DNA from: Agarophyton chilense
Lineage: Eukaryota > Rhodophyta > Florideophyceae > Gracilariales > Gracilariaceae
Direction of reading: 5' to 3'
Assembly (NCBI GenBank): GCA_030374765.1
Contig: JARGXX010000027.1
Location: 248,001 to 312,000 of the forward strand
Length of the DNA: 64,000 nucleotides
Of the stretch, positions 34,357 to 45,771 are shown piece after piece. Numbering within the stretch: the first letter of the stretch is position 1; each line of letters begins with the position of its first letter. The position numbers and the translations under genes were made by a program. Under the pieces are notes generated by a model. It worked only from the letters and a program-made list of their open reading frames with translations. It was not told the DNA's origin and searched no databases.

Positions 34357-36306
34357 TTATTCAGCCTTCTCGTCCTGTTTGCCCCCAGCAACTAGTTGCA
34401 TCAATCCACTCCCCAGCGATCCGATTCCCTTCGAGCTCACGCTGGCCCTTCCAGATCTCTCACCGATATCCTCTCCATGCCCTTTCTCAACATCATGTCC
34501 TCCAAATCCTCCAAACTGCGTTGGTCGTGACAATGCCACAGTCAACGCCGTCATCGCAAAAAAGTCCATTGTGTACACAACGTACATCATGCTTCCGCAA
34601 TCAATGTTCTCACCCAACATTGTAGGTCTCCAAACGCGTGCACGATAATTCATACCGATAACCACGTAGAAAAGCAACTCGCACCCAAACACAAGCACGT
34701 CAAATTTTTCCCGACACCTCGCTACAGTGAGCAGCAAAACCCCCAAAAACATCGGGTACCCTAGTCCGATACACAACTGGAGCAATATAAACATTCCACT
34801 GTTAGCTTCGTACAATGTCTGAAGCGGATCTTGCCTTAGCAAAAGTCCAGCTGCGCACAGTCCAACCGCAAACGAAGTTAAGAATATATTTCCAAGAAGC
34901 ACATACTGTCGTAGCGACACTCCTTTCGTCAGAGAAACTACGGTCGATAATGTAACAAATATTGGGAACCCAACCAGTCCAATTGACAGCAACATAGCCA
35001 CCACGCTTCCGTACTTTTCTGGTAAAAGATGGTCTACAGTTTGCTCCACTCGATTCTCCAGCATTTGTAGTCGATGCTTCACCTTTGTGACTTTCGGAGC
35101 CATGTATTTGCTTGCGTAATACTTGATGGCATCCGTTTCGGGACCCTCCACAAGAATTGCCGCCCTTTCAGCACGCTGACTCACCCACAAACCTAGGTCA
35201 GGATGTTGAATTTTCTCCTGAAGCTCATCCAACTTGTGTTGTTCATCACCAAGCATTTTTGACAACATTTGCTTCTCTTCAAACAGTTCATCAAAAGCTC
35301 TCTTTTGCTCTTCGATGGTCTCCTTCATCTCCTCAATTTCGGCCTTCTCTTCATCTTTTGCCTCCTTCACAATCTGAGGCACGCTTTCGCGAAGTTTTCC
35401 AAGATCAGCATTGCGCTCCGCTGCGAGCTGTTCCACTCTCCTTTTTTCGTTCTTCATCGATGCCAATTTCTTCTGCAACTCATCCGCTTCAAGTCTAACC
35501 ATTCGTTCGTTTTCCCGTGCTTCTTGTTCACTTTTCAAGAGACTGTTTAAACGTTTTTTATACGAATCCAACTGTGCAACAAGCTCAGAACTTTCCGACT
35601 TCATAGAACTGTCTGTCATCTCATCACTGTTACCCAGAGAGGCACGTGGTTGCTCGACAGTTCCTTTCTTTTCCGATTTTCGCAAGTGTGGTCGTCCCGG
35701 AGCAACCATTTCCGGTGGTGCCTGCGCAGGTTTTCGGATATCATCTCCATGAAGGGATTCTATGCGATCAGTTTGGTCTCTGGCGTCGGATATTTTAACC
35801 GGATCTTCATCCGCCTTTCCACGTTCATCTTCCGAGGAGTCGTGGTAGCCTGGTTTGGCAGCATCATGATCCGCGGCGTTATTCGCATCAGATTTGAAGA
35901 CATTCGCTTGCTTGAGTTCTTCTTCAGTGATTCCGACTCGCTTCGCAATCTCTTGAATTTGTGCCTCAACATCACTAAGATCATCATCTTCTGGCTTTTT
36001 GGCCTTTTGCTCCTCATCGCGCTCAGTGTCGGGAACACTTTGTGCATCGCCCACCCCCTGATTTGCCAAAGAATCCTCTGTTTGACGTTCGGAGTCTTGT
36101 GCATTCAATTCATTATCAAGAATGTGATCACCCTTGTTTTGAGCCAGTTGGAGTTTCCTCAGAAAAACACTATGAGAAGCTGAAACTCCGTCTGAATTAT
36201 AGCGGGTTGTCTTGAGCGACAGAACGGGGTGAGTGCAAAAGACTAATACAAGCGACAATATGGCGAGCAGTACGGTAGGCCGCTTGAAAACGTTTGAAGA
36301 GCACAT
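34357..36306 (-). CDS. Coiled-coil, multi-pass membrane protein of unknown function
   Basis: The protein has 649 residues in one exon; the ATG at 36306 is the first in frame. An N-terminal hydrophobic segment (PTVLLAILSLVLVFCTHPVL) looks like a signal peptide or anchor. A long, charged, acidic region with Asp/Glu/Lys follows, then a coiled coil (roughly residues 210-370) with regular leucines. The C-terminal third has about five hydrophobic segments, including AMLLSIGLVGFPIFVTLS and FILLQLCIGLGYPMFLGVLL, ending in a Gly/Ser-rich tail. The layout suggests a secretory-pathway membrane protein with a long lumenal or extracytoplasmic coiled coil. I do not recognise the family. Confidence 0.75.
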   Translation of the reverse strand: MCSSNVFKRPTVLLAILSLVLVFCTHPVLSLKTTRYNSDGVSASHSVFLRKLQLAQNKGDHILDNELNAQDSERQTEDSLANQGVGDAQSVPDTERDEEQKAKKPEDDDLSDVEAQIQEIAKRVGITEEELKQANVFKSDANNAADHDAAKPGYHDSSEDERGKADEDPVKISDARDQTDRIESLHGDDIRKPAQAPPEMVAPGRPHLRKSEKKGTVEQPRASLGNSDEMTDSSMKSESSELVAQLDSYKKRLNSLLKSEQEARENERMVRLEADELQKKLASMKNEKRRVEQLAAERNADLGKLRESVPQIVKEAKDEEKAEIEEMKETIEEQKRAFDELFEEKQMLSKMLGDEQHKLDELQEKIQHPDLGLWVSQRAERAAILVEGPETDAIKYYASKYMAPKVTKVKHRLQMLENRVEQTVDHLLPEKYGSVVAMLLSIGLVGFPIFVTLSTVVSLTKGVSLRQYVLLGNIFLTSFAVGLCAAGLLLRQDPLQTLYEANSGMFILLQLCIGLGYPMFLGVLLLTVARCREKFDVLVFGCELLFYVVIGMNYRARVWRPTMLGENIDCGSMMYVVYTMDFFAMTALTVALSRPTQFGGFGGHDVEKGHGEDIGERSGRASVSSKGIGSLGSGLMQLVAGGKQDEKAE

Positions 36307-37232
36307 TGGATCGATGGTAGGAGCAAATAGATTCCGAACGGTGGCTCGATTTATTCGGAGAAAAAGATGAAGCAAATGCCCAAACCCATAAGGATGCAGG
36401 GTTGAATGAGAAGCTCTTTTCTGTTCAAGGTTACACGTTGGTATGTGATAAGTAACAGCTCAAAGCTCGTAAGATTGTGGAAATACCAACAGCACGAACA
36501 AAAAGTGAGACGTTTCGAGGTATCAGGCGGGGTTAGGAGTTTGAAGGTCTACCCCTTGACATGGACGTCATGCACATTTGCACCAAATCGTCTGTTTGCA
36601 ATTTGTCGGAGACAGTCGAAAAGAGTTGATCATTTGGTGAGACAATCAAACTAAAGACTGAAGTAGTTTTTTGGGTTTGTGGATACGGAGCGATGATTGG
36701 TTTATTGAGGTTGCTCGCATTGCTGTAGAATGCACGCTGGCATCTCTGTCAAAATGACGGAGTTAGAGAAGATATTTTTGAAAGAAAAATCTTTTTGGAT
36801 GAGCAGAAATTTAGGGCCTTCACAGCAACAACAACGACCTGAACTAAAGCGTACACGCTCGGGCTGGGAGCTGCGCCTTCTTTATCTAACAAGCCTACGC
36901 GACGAAGCTCGCAAATAATGCACCCATGCGATGAAATCAAGTAAACTGCAAAAGGCGGAAGCCGACAATTTCTCAACTTGGAACTCCTATCATCTGGAGA
37001 AGTGCAGAAATGAAAATTTGTCTGTACTGACTACCTCCATGGCAGCCTTGCTGCCGAATAGCTGTGTGTAACAAGCGAATGCATATGATTCTTCGCTGTC
37101 AGGCAGGTCATCTATACATGATCTCAGGATTTCCACTCGTGCATTTTCGCCAGAGTTACATACATGCATATGATGGTATATCTTTTACACACTCCTGTCA
37201 CCATTTATACCCACATTTTCGAAACCGTACAA
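36307..37232. other. Intergenic region
   Basis: This stretch holds the promoter of the membrane-protein gene and the 3' end of the dehydrogenase gene; both are on the minus strand. Only short unsupported frames are present. Confidence 0.45.
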
Positions 37233-38660
37233 CTATTCCTCGAAGCTAAACTTCGCATATTTAGCACGAATGGAGGAGTAAAGCTCTCGAATAGCCTTCA
37301 TGTCCTTCATCAAAGGCTCCGGAATTTGAATTCCACCAGCCCTTTCACATTCCAAAGATCCTTCGTTTTCCAGCTCACCAGCGGTATAAATGCGACCCGG
37401 TCCTTTTGGATCTTTTTCAGAATCTCGCATTGCACGTAAGAACTTCCCAACGTTCGCCTTGAATGCTTGCAGCGGTATAAACCGTTCCACGTCAATGGCA
37501 ATGAAGAAATGCCCCAATAACATGGGAATCTTCTCCCCTGTTTCCTTATTGACACCGCTAAGTTGCGGACTGTTCAAACCATCTTGAAGTGCAGAGGACA
37601 ACAACTCTACAACCGTAGCATATCCGTATCCTGTTTTACAGAGCAGATTAAGTTTTCATTTGAGTTAAAATCGTTAGTGTCGTTTTCAACCCACTTGCGC
37701 AGATTTGTTAAACTTACCCTTGTAGCCCCCCATTTCAGCACCGACGCCACCTAAAGGCGCCAGTGAGCAATAACCAGTTTGCAAGTCCTTCAAAATCTGA
37801 GCAGTATCTGTTCTGACATTTCCATCTCGATCAACAACCTGGCCTGGTGGTGTCGGTTTACCTTCTCGTTCATACTTTTCAATCTTACCACGCTGATTCA
37901 CTGAGGTGGCACAGTCCAAAACAAACGGAAATCCATCGTCACTTGGCATTCCAACAGTCAAGGGGTTGGTGCCAAGCATAGGTTGAACACCATAAGTAGG
38001 AGCGATTGAAGGGCGAGCATTGGTGCCAGTAATGCCAATACAACCATGCTTTTGTGCCTTGTCAACGTAATACCCAGCGGCCCCGTAATGAGTGCTATTT
38101 CTTGCGACGACCATTGCCAGTCCGTGCTTCTTTGCCTTTTCGATACAAATATCCATGCACTTTGGACCGATAAGGAGACCGAGACCACCATGACCGTCAA
38201 CGACAGCAGTGGTTTCAGTCTCGTTGACAATGTCAAACGGGGCAGTAGGCTTGAGAATGCCGCTGTTAATTCGATCGATGTAAATCGGTTTAAGGCGACC
38301 AATGCCGTGAGTGGTGACAGCATGAAGATCAGCCCATTCCAGAACCTCGGACGCGACAGAAGCTTCCTCCGATGGAACGCCCGCTGCTACCAACGCATCT
38401 TCCATAAACTGTTTCAGGAAGGGCATCTCAACCTTGGCGTACTTAATCGTGGGTGCAGCATCATTCGGCTTCACAGTTGCCTGGGCAACGTCTCCCTTGG
38501 CAGACGGGAGATTGCCTTGATCCCACTTCTCCAACAGCTGGTTGACAATAATGGCATCATCTCCCGACAAACGCTTGGCGAGCGATGACAGCTTCGCGCG
38601 AAGAGATTCGGATTCTGGGACAACGGACGGCATATTTATTGGAGGCACAGTATGATTCAT
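37233..38660 (-). CDS. Malate/L-lactate dehydrogenase, Ldh2 family
   Basis: This is an NAD(P)-dependent oxidoreductase of the Ldh2/MDG2 type, acting on 2-hydroxyacids such as malate, lactate or ureidoglycolate. It is distinct from the classical Rossmann malate dehydrogenase. Exon 1 is 38660-37718 and exon 2 is 37630-37233. The 87-nt intron has a GTAAGT donor, an ACTAAC branch-like site and a CAG acceptor, and the product is 446 residues. Family marks are LHAVTTHGIGRLKPIYIDR (about 112-130), DGHGGLG (155-161), NSTHYGAAGYY (188-198), NARPSIAPTYG (214-224) and GTNPL (230-234). After the intron the frame continues with GYGYATVVELLSS, which fits the family. An N-terminal extension of about 75 residues precedes the domain, without a clear targeting signal. 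The exact substrate cannot be told. Confidence 0.9.
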
Positions 38661-39670
38661 AGACGGCGTCGGATAATTCCGGAAGACAAGGATTATATGC
38701 TTGACGTGATGGTCAATGCTCCCAACGGATCTCGGGAGCCGAAGGCGTATGTCAGCACAAATACGGCGACCGACAAAACACAAATTAATGTAATGTTCAA
38801 TTGCAGTTTTTCACGGCGGCTTTTGGAGCGTAGAGGGTGCGCAGCTTTTTACAGTTCGAAAGAAGCGATCCGCTGAACGAGCTTCTGCCATCTCATTGGC
38901 AAACCACTAACTCATTCACGCCTCCATACGTCGTCTATCGTCGTCGCCACCATTCACCTTTCATAGCAGATGTGAGAATATCTCTCCAAAGTGTGAGGTT
39001 CAAACCCCTCTCAGCGGCCAGAGAAGAACATGTGCAGGACATTCTTCGGGGAGAAGCAGTTTGGTACAGTATGTGAACAGGAGAAACTTGGGATATGCCG
39101 CAACGGTGCAATGATTCTTAATGACGAGTGAACTCTAGTTTTCGTAGTATCCTTATACCACACGTCTCCGTTGGTATCGAAATGCAACGTAAAGCAGCCA
39201 ATTCTGTAATAACGATATTTCCTTTTGACTTGCATCTAAGAGCCAAATGCGATTGCAATCACGACTACACGACCATGGCTAGCTGCAATCTGATTGCAAA
39301 AGTGAGACTTTACCGACCTTTCAAGAATCGATTGATTCCCGACGGAACAATTCTGCCGTACAAGTTGCCTGGACTCATTGATCTGATAAAGTTTCTAAGC
39401 TATTTGCTTTTCGACACTACCGGAATGCAGAATCCCTCGACGGGCCCCAATTCTACGTGCGTGTTCAGTGTCAGCATCATCAACAAAGATAGATATGTGT
39501 TTACTTACGCAACGAACACGTCGTGGTAGTTCATTCTGCTGTACAAGCTGCCCATGCGACTCATGAACGGTGGCATCAATCCAATAGATTCGCTTCAATT
39601 TGGACTTTACAACTCTAATCTTCCGCAGTTTCTTGTCTTCCAATCTCTAACACTTTGATCTTCAGAACGT
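38661..39670. other. Intergenic region
   Basis: About 1 kb between the dehydrogenase start and the WD40 gene end, both on the minus strand. Several short frames are present (for example 39128-39529 on +) but none has recognisable features. Confidence 0.45.
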
Positions 39671-41188
39671 TCATCTTCCTCTCGCCCCACGGTGATCTTC
39701 TTCTTTTGGATCGGTTTGTGATGACCACAGAGTAACCTTTCCATCCCATGAGCCCGTGGTTAGGAAACCTCCATAAGGATGCCACGAGACATCTCTCACC
39801 ACATCGCTGTGCCCCCTCAGTACTTCAACTTCTTCCCCAGTCAAAACGTCATATATCACGCAACAGCCATCACTGGAGCCGCAGTAAATGTACTTTTGAC
39901 CAGTACTGTGCAGAGGGCTGAAGTGAGCTCTGATCAACGTCTGCAGCGTTTCGTGAGATCCAGCATATGTTGCGACTGAATCGTCTTGAAAGTTTCGTGA
40001 CTGATGAACCAAAGGACATGGATTCATTCTGTAATCAAAGCTCAGGTCACGAGGCGGTCTTTCTCCCCTATCCAAATTATCTGTTGCCGTACACTTGCGA
40101 GCGTCCCACACTTTGATGAACTGGTCCTTCCCGTTGCTCACGAAAAAACGTCCATCATTCTTCGAAGAAACGTGCGTCAGCCCATACTGATGCCCTACAA
40201 AAAGGGCACATGCTCGATCAATATCTCTACGAGTCCTGTACTTTGTCTCTCTTCTGTCCCACATTTTCACTAATCAATATTGAACGTAGAAATGATAAGA
40301 AATACAAAGTTAGATATGGCGAACGAAAGACACGCGGTACAGTTTGATAGCAACCAACATACCCATTACATCATCCGATGCGGACAAAATCATATTCTCA
40401 TCGCCGGTTTGCAGATGACACACTGAGTTTACATCGTCATCATGGGCGGATATGAACGCAGAAGTAGTGCCCGCATGAATGTCAAAAATAACCACTTCTC
40501 CTGGACCCAACCTGTCGGATGCACCCGTAGCAGCAATAAGCTCTCTACCATCGTGACTCCACATAACGCTCCATATGTTGAGTCTTTTCTCACGACCCTC
40601 AGCCATATTGACGATTGAGTGCGGAAGCTGAGGGTTTTGGAGGTCCACCAGATATATGTACGAGTTTATGGAAGCATACGCTAGCCATCGCCCATCAGGA
40701 CTAACGTCGAAATCAGTTACAGTCCATCTGACATTTTGGGCGTGAATAACGTGGGTTCGTGTCCAAGCGGCCTTGTATTCTGACATGGAAGTAGAGTACA
40801 CATGAATCACAGAGCCCTGGCTACTAGTAACGAAAACGTCACCGCTATCTCCTACGAAACGAGCGCCGTAGACGCGATATGCTTGCGACTCGACGCTATG
40901 ATGTTTGGCGTTCGGAAGCATAGAGTGCTGTACGACAGAATGTGGCACGTCGAGTCCCTTCGAGACAGCATCCAACGCGCGATGCTGAGAAACGGGTTGT
41001 CGAAAACGGGGAGGATACAGCTGTTGTGAAATGCATTGTTCTAAGGCAGTCAGAGAGGGTGACTCGGACGGCGCCGTATGTCGAGCCCTTGAACGCCGCG
41101 CCAAGCGATCAAATGGAACCAGTCTGTTAAGTTCGCGAATAAACATTGTAGAGCTGTGGAAGCGCGAGTGTGGAAGATTGACATCCAT
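39671..41188 (-). CDS. DCAF11: DCAF11/WDR23-like WD40 protein (CUL4-DDB1 substrate receptor)
   Basis: This is a WD40 protein of the type that docks to DDB1 in CUL4 ubiquitin ligases; animal and plant WDR23 control stress transcription factors. Exon 1 is 41188-40363 and exon 2 is 40269-39671, with a 93-nt intron (GTATGT donor, TCTAAC, TAG acceptor), giving 474 residues. About seven WD repeats are visible. Family-specific stretches are VTDFDVSPDGRWLAYAS, HDDDVNSVCHL, VGHQYGLTHVSSKNDGRFF, DQFIKVWDARK, LIRAHFSPLHSTGQKYIYCG and RDVSWHPYGG. The last three closely follow the human and plant proteins. The N-terminal 100 residues are shorter than in animals. The start is the first ATG in frame; a later one at 41146 is possible. 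Confidence 0.9.
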
Positions 41189-43220
41189 GTAGTGCAACAA
41201 CGACAGTAGCAGCTAACGCAAAACGCAATGCTTTCGCAACAGCGACCGCGGAGCAGCAGTCGTTGCACAGCAAACTGTGTTCTCTTTCTCCAAGATAAAC
41301 GCCCCCACAAAATCTGGAACTGAGAAGTGACCTTCGAAGAATGGGACCGAGAAGAAGGTATTCGAATTGCACGAGGTGGCGTAGACCGGCGACCACGATG
41401 CCTGTCTGCGGTATCGCTGACTGCCGCTCCACATTAACGGACCGCTGTGCCAAGACTGGTACATCTATCCAACTCTGTCCGCAATCACCATTAGCGGGTC
41501 CGCCCGTGAGCAAATTTTGCATGTGATTGGGAGGCGGTGTGGCGCATTGTGATCCACAGGTGACTATTTGACGCAAAACATATTTGATCAATGGGAGCGT
41601 TTCACGTGGAAAACTGCAGCAATTTCTGTCATGTCGGGGCGATGTATCGTTGCTACGTAGAAAATCGTTTGAGAAAGGTATCTCCTCTGCATGTGTACGG
41701 AAAATATTAATGCACGTCCTTTTACGTGATATATGTCTGCTATCCTAGTTCGAAGCGTATCTTTGTTTTCGTTGAAGTAAAAACACAATAGAGGCTGGGG
41801 CTACTTAATTACAGGGGATTGGGGGAGAGAAATTGACGATCAGTTAGGCAACTCTCGCCATCAGCTAACTGTAGCCCTATCCCAATCCCATGGTAGAAGA
41901 AAGACAGAAAGACAGAAAGACAGAGAGGCAATCAACGGAAAGAGCGCTGTGACAGTGCGTACACCATCGGCGCGTCCATACCCACGAATAGCCCTTCTGT
42001 CAATAGTGTCTGTGAGAAACCAGTTCGCCTGCAGACATTTAGAGCAACATCTCATGTCAAATTTGACTGGGACACGGGAAAAAAGTGTCAAAGTACAGAT
42101 CCTGTCTAACGTGAAACCTGAATGCTAACCTCATCGTTTTTCTTGTTGCAGGAAAGCCCGCATGACTAGTCATAGACGAGCCTGAGACTTGGTCGAAAGC
42201 AAACTTCCGCCAGGCGCGAAGCATCAGTGAAGGTTAAGCTGAAGAGAAAAGAGTATCCCCGTACCCTTGCGTTCCTCTTGTAGACGCTGGGCACGGCAAG
42301 CTGTTCTCGCGTAGTCTATTACGTAATTAGATTGCCGAAGGACAATCATAGTGCAACACCAGTTTTCTCTAAACAGTCCGAGGATTATGAAAACGGGCCG
42401 AGCTACAAGACCAATTGCGGGCAGGCCTTCAGCCCTCCTTGTTCCAACCGTGGGGGTCTTTGCTACTGAATATTTCCGCTCATCGCTCATTCATTCGTTA
42501 CAACTTTGCTTTCATTAATAGTCACAAACCCCCAGAAGTTGCCAATATTGTTGGCAGTTGCAAAAAGAAACTATTACGGTTGTCATTTCGACGATTGAAA
42601 CTTATGTAGCAGCAACTTACGACTCGGATTACAACTCTTCGTAAGAAATAAAGACAGCTAGTAGGCTTGCGTTTCCATCGAGGGAGTTCAATCGGTTGAA
42701 ATCCCGAAGATTTTAGTCGGGGACTATATCTGCGTTTTGGCCCAGTGTATAAAAGATTCCCTCTTACAAACAAGCCCGTGCGCACTAGTTGTGCAGCACG
42801 TCATCACAAGTGTTTGAAGCAATTTTGTTTCTGCACAGCACCCAGCGGTTTTGGACCTGTATCTAGCATAGGAAGTGCTTAGTGGTATCGAAGTTTTTAT
42901 AGATGATTTGTACACTACTCATTCAATATACCCTTTCGTCTACACAACATCGTTCTTACGAATGGCCGATAGAGAAATTCCTAGCTTTGTTTCCTACTCG
43001 GGAGAATTTGTTTTTACGCAACACCACGTGTTTTACGCTCTTGACCTGTATCAGTACGCTAGCCTGTCCCCGCGCACACTCAGAGAATCTATATTCTTCG
43101 ACCGGCACAGAACCGATGCCCCACCCCCAAGTTTGTCGATACTTGGAATCCTCACCAGAGAGCGTTGGGAGTACTTAATAGATTAACAGAAGCTGAAACT
43201 GTTTTAAAACCTTAAAGCGG

Positions 43221-43251
<31 letters not shown>

Positions 43252-43932
43252 TAGGTGTACTAACCTAATTCCAGCTTAGTGCATAACGTTACTGGTCAAA
43301 GAAATGTTCTCTCGCTAGAAAGGCCAACACTCTCTCTGGCCACTTTCTGATTATATCACTAACAATGAGTCCCTGACGTTCGCTCATGGGAGGTAAGAAT
43401 TCTCTCCTTGACCTCAAAGTCGTATTGGAGCGAATTGGTTGCACTTTGGTGAGTTCATGGTTCAGGGATTGCATTCAGATGGATTTTGCTCTTTAAACTG
43501 CAATAGAATTGCAAACGTGAAGAAGTCATCCAATTCATTACCGAAGTGAGCAAGGGGCGCAATCTGATGTACATCCGATGGAATCCATGCTTGAAGAAAG
43601 CCTATATGTAATCTAGCAGTCCTAGTGATCGCTTCATCTAGAAGTTCTTGGTATCTTGTCACGTGAGAACGTGTAAGCATTTTGAACAAAAACCTCTGCT
43701 TAAAAACACAACACGGTTTCTCTTTTAATTATTCAGGTCTGTGAGATGCATCGTATATGTCTCAATGGTACTATACTTCTGTCAAGTAAAGATCGTGGGT
43801 ATTTCCAGAAAACAAAGACATGCAGGTTCATTTCAACTGGTTACAACTGCGAAGGTTAAGGGTTAGCAAATCCTTTCTCGGGCTCCACCGCGACGGAGGC
43901 ATTGCTACCGTTTGTTGTTTGTTTACAGGATC
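41189..43932. other. Gene-poor intergenic region
   Basis: About 2.7 kb with many short frames on both strands and none with recognisable domains or consistent coding character. It includes a (GACAGAAA)-like short repeat near 41904 and a TC microsatellite at 43221-43248. Confidence 0.45.
43221..43248. repeat. TC dinucleotide microsatellite
   Basis: Fourteen TC units in a row. Simple sequence repeat with no coding role. Confidence 0.95.
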
Positions 43933-45771
43933 TTAAAGTAGCCCATCTAGCTGTTTTAGTTGCGAGGCTGCACCGAGAACCAAACACTCGGTCTCCCCAA
44001 CTCCGTACGTGAACGTTCCTGGTGGACATGGCTTGCATTCGAGAGCTCCGTCAGTATCAGTAAAAGAGTTCGGTGGGCACTTTAGACACGGTGGTCCTGG
44101 AAAACATCTACCGAACCCTATGCAACCGCTTATTATATCATCATCAGTAACGCTTCGAAATGTTCCAGCAGAACACTTTCGGCAAACATTCTCGGTTCCC
44201 GATTCATTCAAATCACCATAACTCCCTGGTGGACACAATTGACAGCTGCCATCGATAATCCCTCGGTTTTGCGCAATGATGCCACGGCACCCACACTGAT
44301 CATTGTATCGTACAAGCCCGTCAGGGCATGAGGCACATCGAAGACCGTCACCTACGGAATTTGCAGGACATCCACTGCATACACTCGGCTCTGGTGCAAA
44401 TTGGCCAACGTCACATGTTCCACATCGTCGGCCCTCAAACTCCTCGAATCCTACAATTTGATCGCAAGTATCAGATAAACATAGCTCGAATTGTGGAAAT
44501 AGTTCAACGAGACTTGAACCAAGCTCGCAATTGCTCTGTGGGACGAGGCATTTTTGAAGATACTCATCTGGTTCGGTACCTGGCGGGCATGGCTGACATG
44601 TTGACGCTCCAGGTCTAGGTTGTACAGTGCCAGGTGGGCACGGAGTACAACTGACGGTTTCTAAGATTCGATTGAATACACCGATCGAGTTTATCCTGCC
44701 GGAGAAACTTCCAGGGTGACAGGATCTGCACGTACGTCCAACGTCTACCGAGATATGAGTACCAGGAGGGCAATTTCCATTCTCATTTGGTGAAGTAGCT
44801 CGATCACTTCTGAAGCAGAGTGAATCCGTTATGTTAGTGCTGAGAATATCAGAACATGGCAAACATTGTGAAACAAGTCCACCAGCACTACCGAAGCCAC
44901 CCCGGCATGGTTCACAGCTTTGAAGCTCTCTATCATAGAAAGAATCGACGGGGCACCAAACGCAGTCACCAGCAGCGTTCTCAAGGTATGTATTGGGACA
45001 AGGACTGCCTTCACGTCTGCAAAGGACAGAGACTGTGCCAAATGTCGTTGTGCCGTTAGAACAGGGAATGCATTCATAACCGTGGAGCAATGTTCCACCG
45101 AAAAACCCAGGAGAACAAGCTTCGCATCTTGTATTAGTGGGTCCTACAGATCTTGTTCCAATCGGACAAGGTCGACAAGAGAGGCCATCAGCGCCGAAAG
45201 AACCTTCCCCACACGGCTCACAACGCCCATATCCTGGGGCGGTTCCAGGAGGGCAGCGCAGACACTGATTAATCGATGTCGCTCCGGGTGGTGCAACCCT
45301 ACCGGGAGGACAAGGATGGCAAACCAGCTGGTTGGGAAGTGAAGAATATCCACCGTTACAAGGGGTACAATCCTGGGTTCCGAAATCCAATGAAGAACTG
45401 ATGCGAGTTCCAGGCGGACATTGGACGCATCGAGAAGAACGTTTAGGCGAATCGAAACCAGGGGAACACGCAGTACACTCTGAAGCGCCCTCTTTTGAGA
45501 AGGTTCCCCCAGGGCAGACACGGCACGCAGCTTGGGTTTGCGCGCCATGTACGTTTAGAAAGCGACCTGCGCTACATGGTTTGCATACTTGTGCGTTTTC
45601 GGAGTCGGAGTAGCTGCCGGGGGAACATGGCTGACAGCTTCCATCGGAAGTACGAACGGTTCCGCGAGAGCATGATTGCGAAATCACGAGTGATACCTGA
45701 GTCCCGACGACCAGTAGAATCGCTACGGAAACAGAATGCAGAAAGGATTTGCTAGCGTTTACGATTGGCAT
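43933..45771 (-). CDS. Secreted cysteine-rich repeat protein (GCC2/GCC3, ephrin-receptor-like)
   Basis: The protein has 612 residues in one exon; the ATG at 45771 is the first in frame. A signal peptide is visible (about 12-32, VSVAILLVVGTQVSLVIS), after which almost the whole protein is built of short Cys/Pro/Gly repeats. These have the pattern C-x2-CPPGT or CSPG with a second Cys pair each, as in GCC2/GCC3 and TNF-receptor-like modules; at least a dozen are present. No transmembrane segment or anchor signal is seen at the C-terminus, so a secreted or cell-wall-associated product is likely. Related repeats are common in extracellular proteins of protists and algae. A precise function cannot be given. 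Confidence 0.82.
   Translation of the reverse strand: MPIVNASKSFLHSVSVAILLVVGTQVSLVISQSCSRGTVRTSDGSCQPCSPGSYSDSENAQVCKPCSAGRFLNVHGAQTQAACRVCPGGTFSKEGASECTACSPGFDSPKRSSRCVQCPPGTRISSSLDFGTQDCTPCNGGYSSLPNQLVCHPCPPGRVAPPGATSINQCLRCPPGTAPGYGRCEPCGEGSFGADGLSCRPCPIGTRSVGPTNTRCEACSPGFFGGTLLHGYECIPCSNGTTTFGTVSVLCRREGSPCPNTYLENAAGDCVWCPVDSFYDRELQSCEPCRGGFGSAGGLVSQCLPCSDILSTNITDSLCFRSDRATSPNENGNCPPGTHISVDVGRTCRSCHPGSFSGRINSIGVFNRILETVSCTPCPPGTVQPRPGASTCQPCPPGTEPDEYLQKCLVPQSNCELGSSLVELFPQFELCLSDTCDQIVGFEEFEGRRCGTCDVGQFAPEPSVCSGCPANSVGDGLRCASCPDGLVRYNDQCGCRGIIAQNRGIIDGSCQLCPPGSYGDLNESGTENVCRKCSAGTFRSVTDDDIISGCIGFGRCFPGPPCLKCPPNSFTDTDGALECKPCPPGTFTYGVGETECLVLGAASQLKQLDGLL

Noticed and set aside
38985-39030. 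T-arm-like GAGGTTCAAACCCCTC
   Set aside because: The stem does not pair cleanly and there is no D-arm or anticodon arm upstream.
41127-41591. Possible upstream exon of the WD40 gene
   Set aside because: No similarity to the DCAF11 N-terminus was seen and no clear splice pair leads into the first exon.
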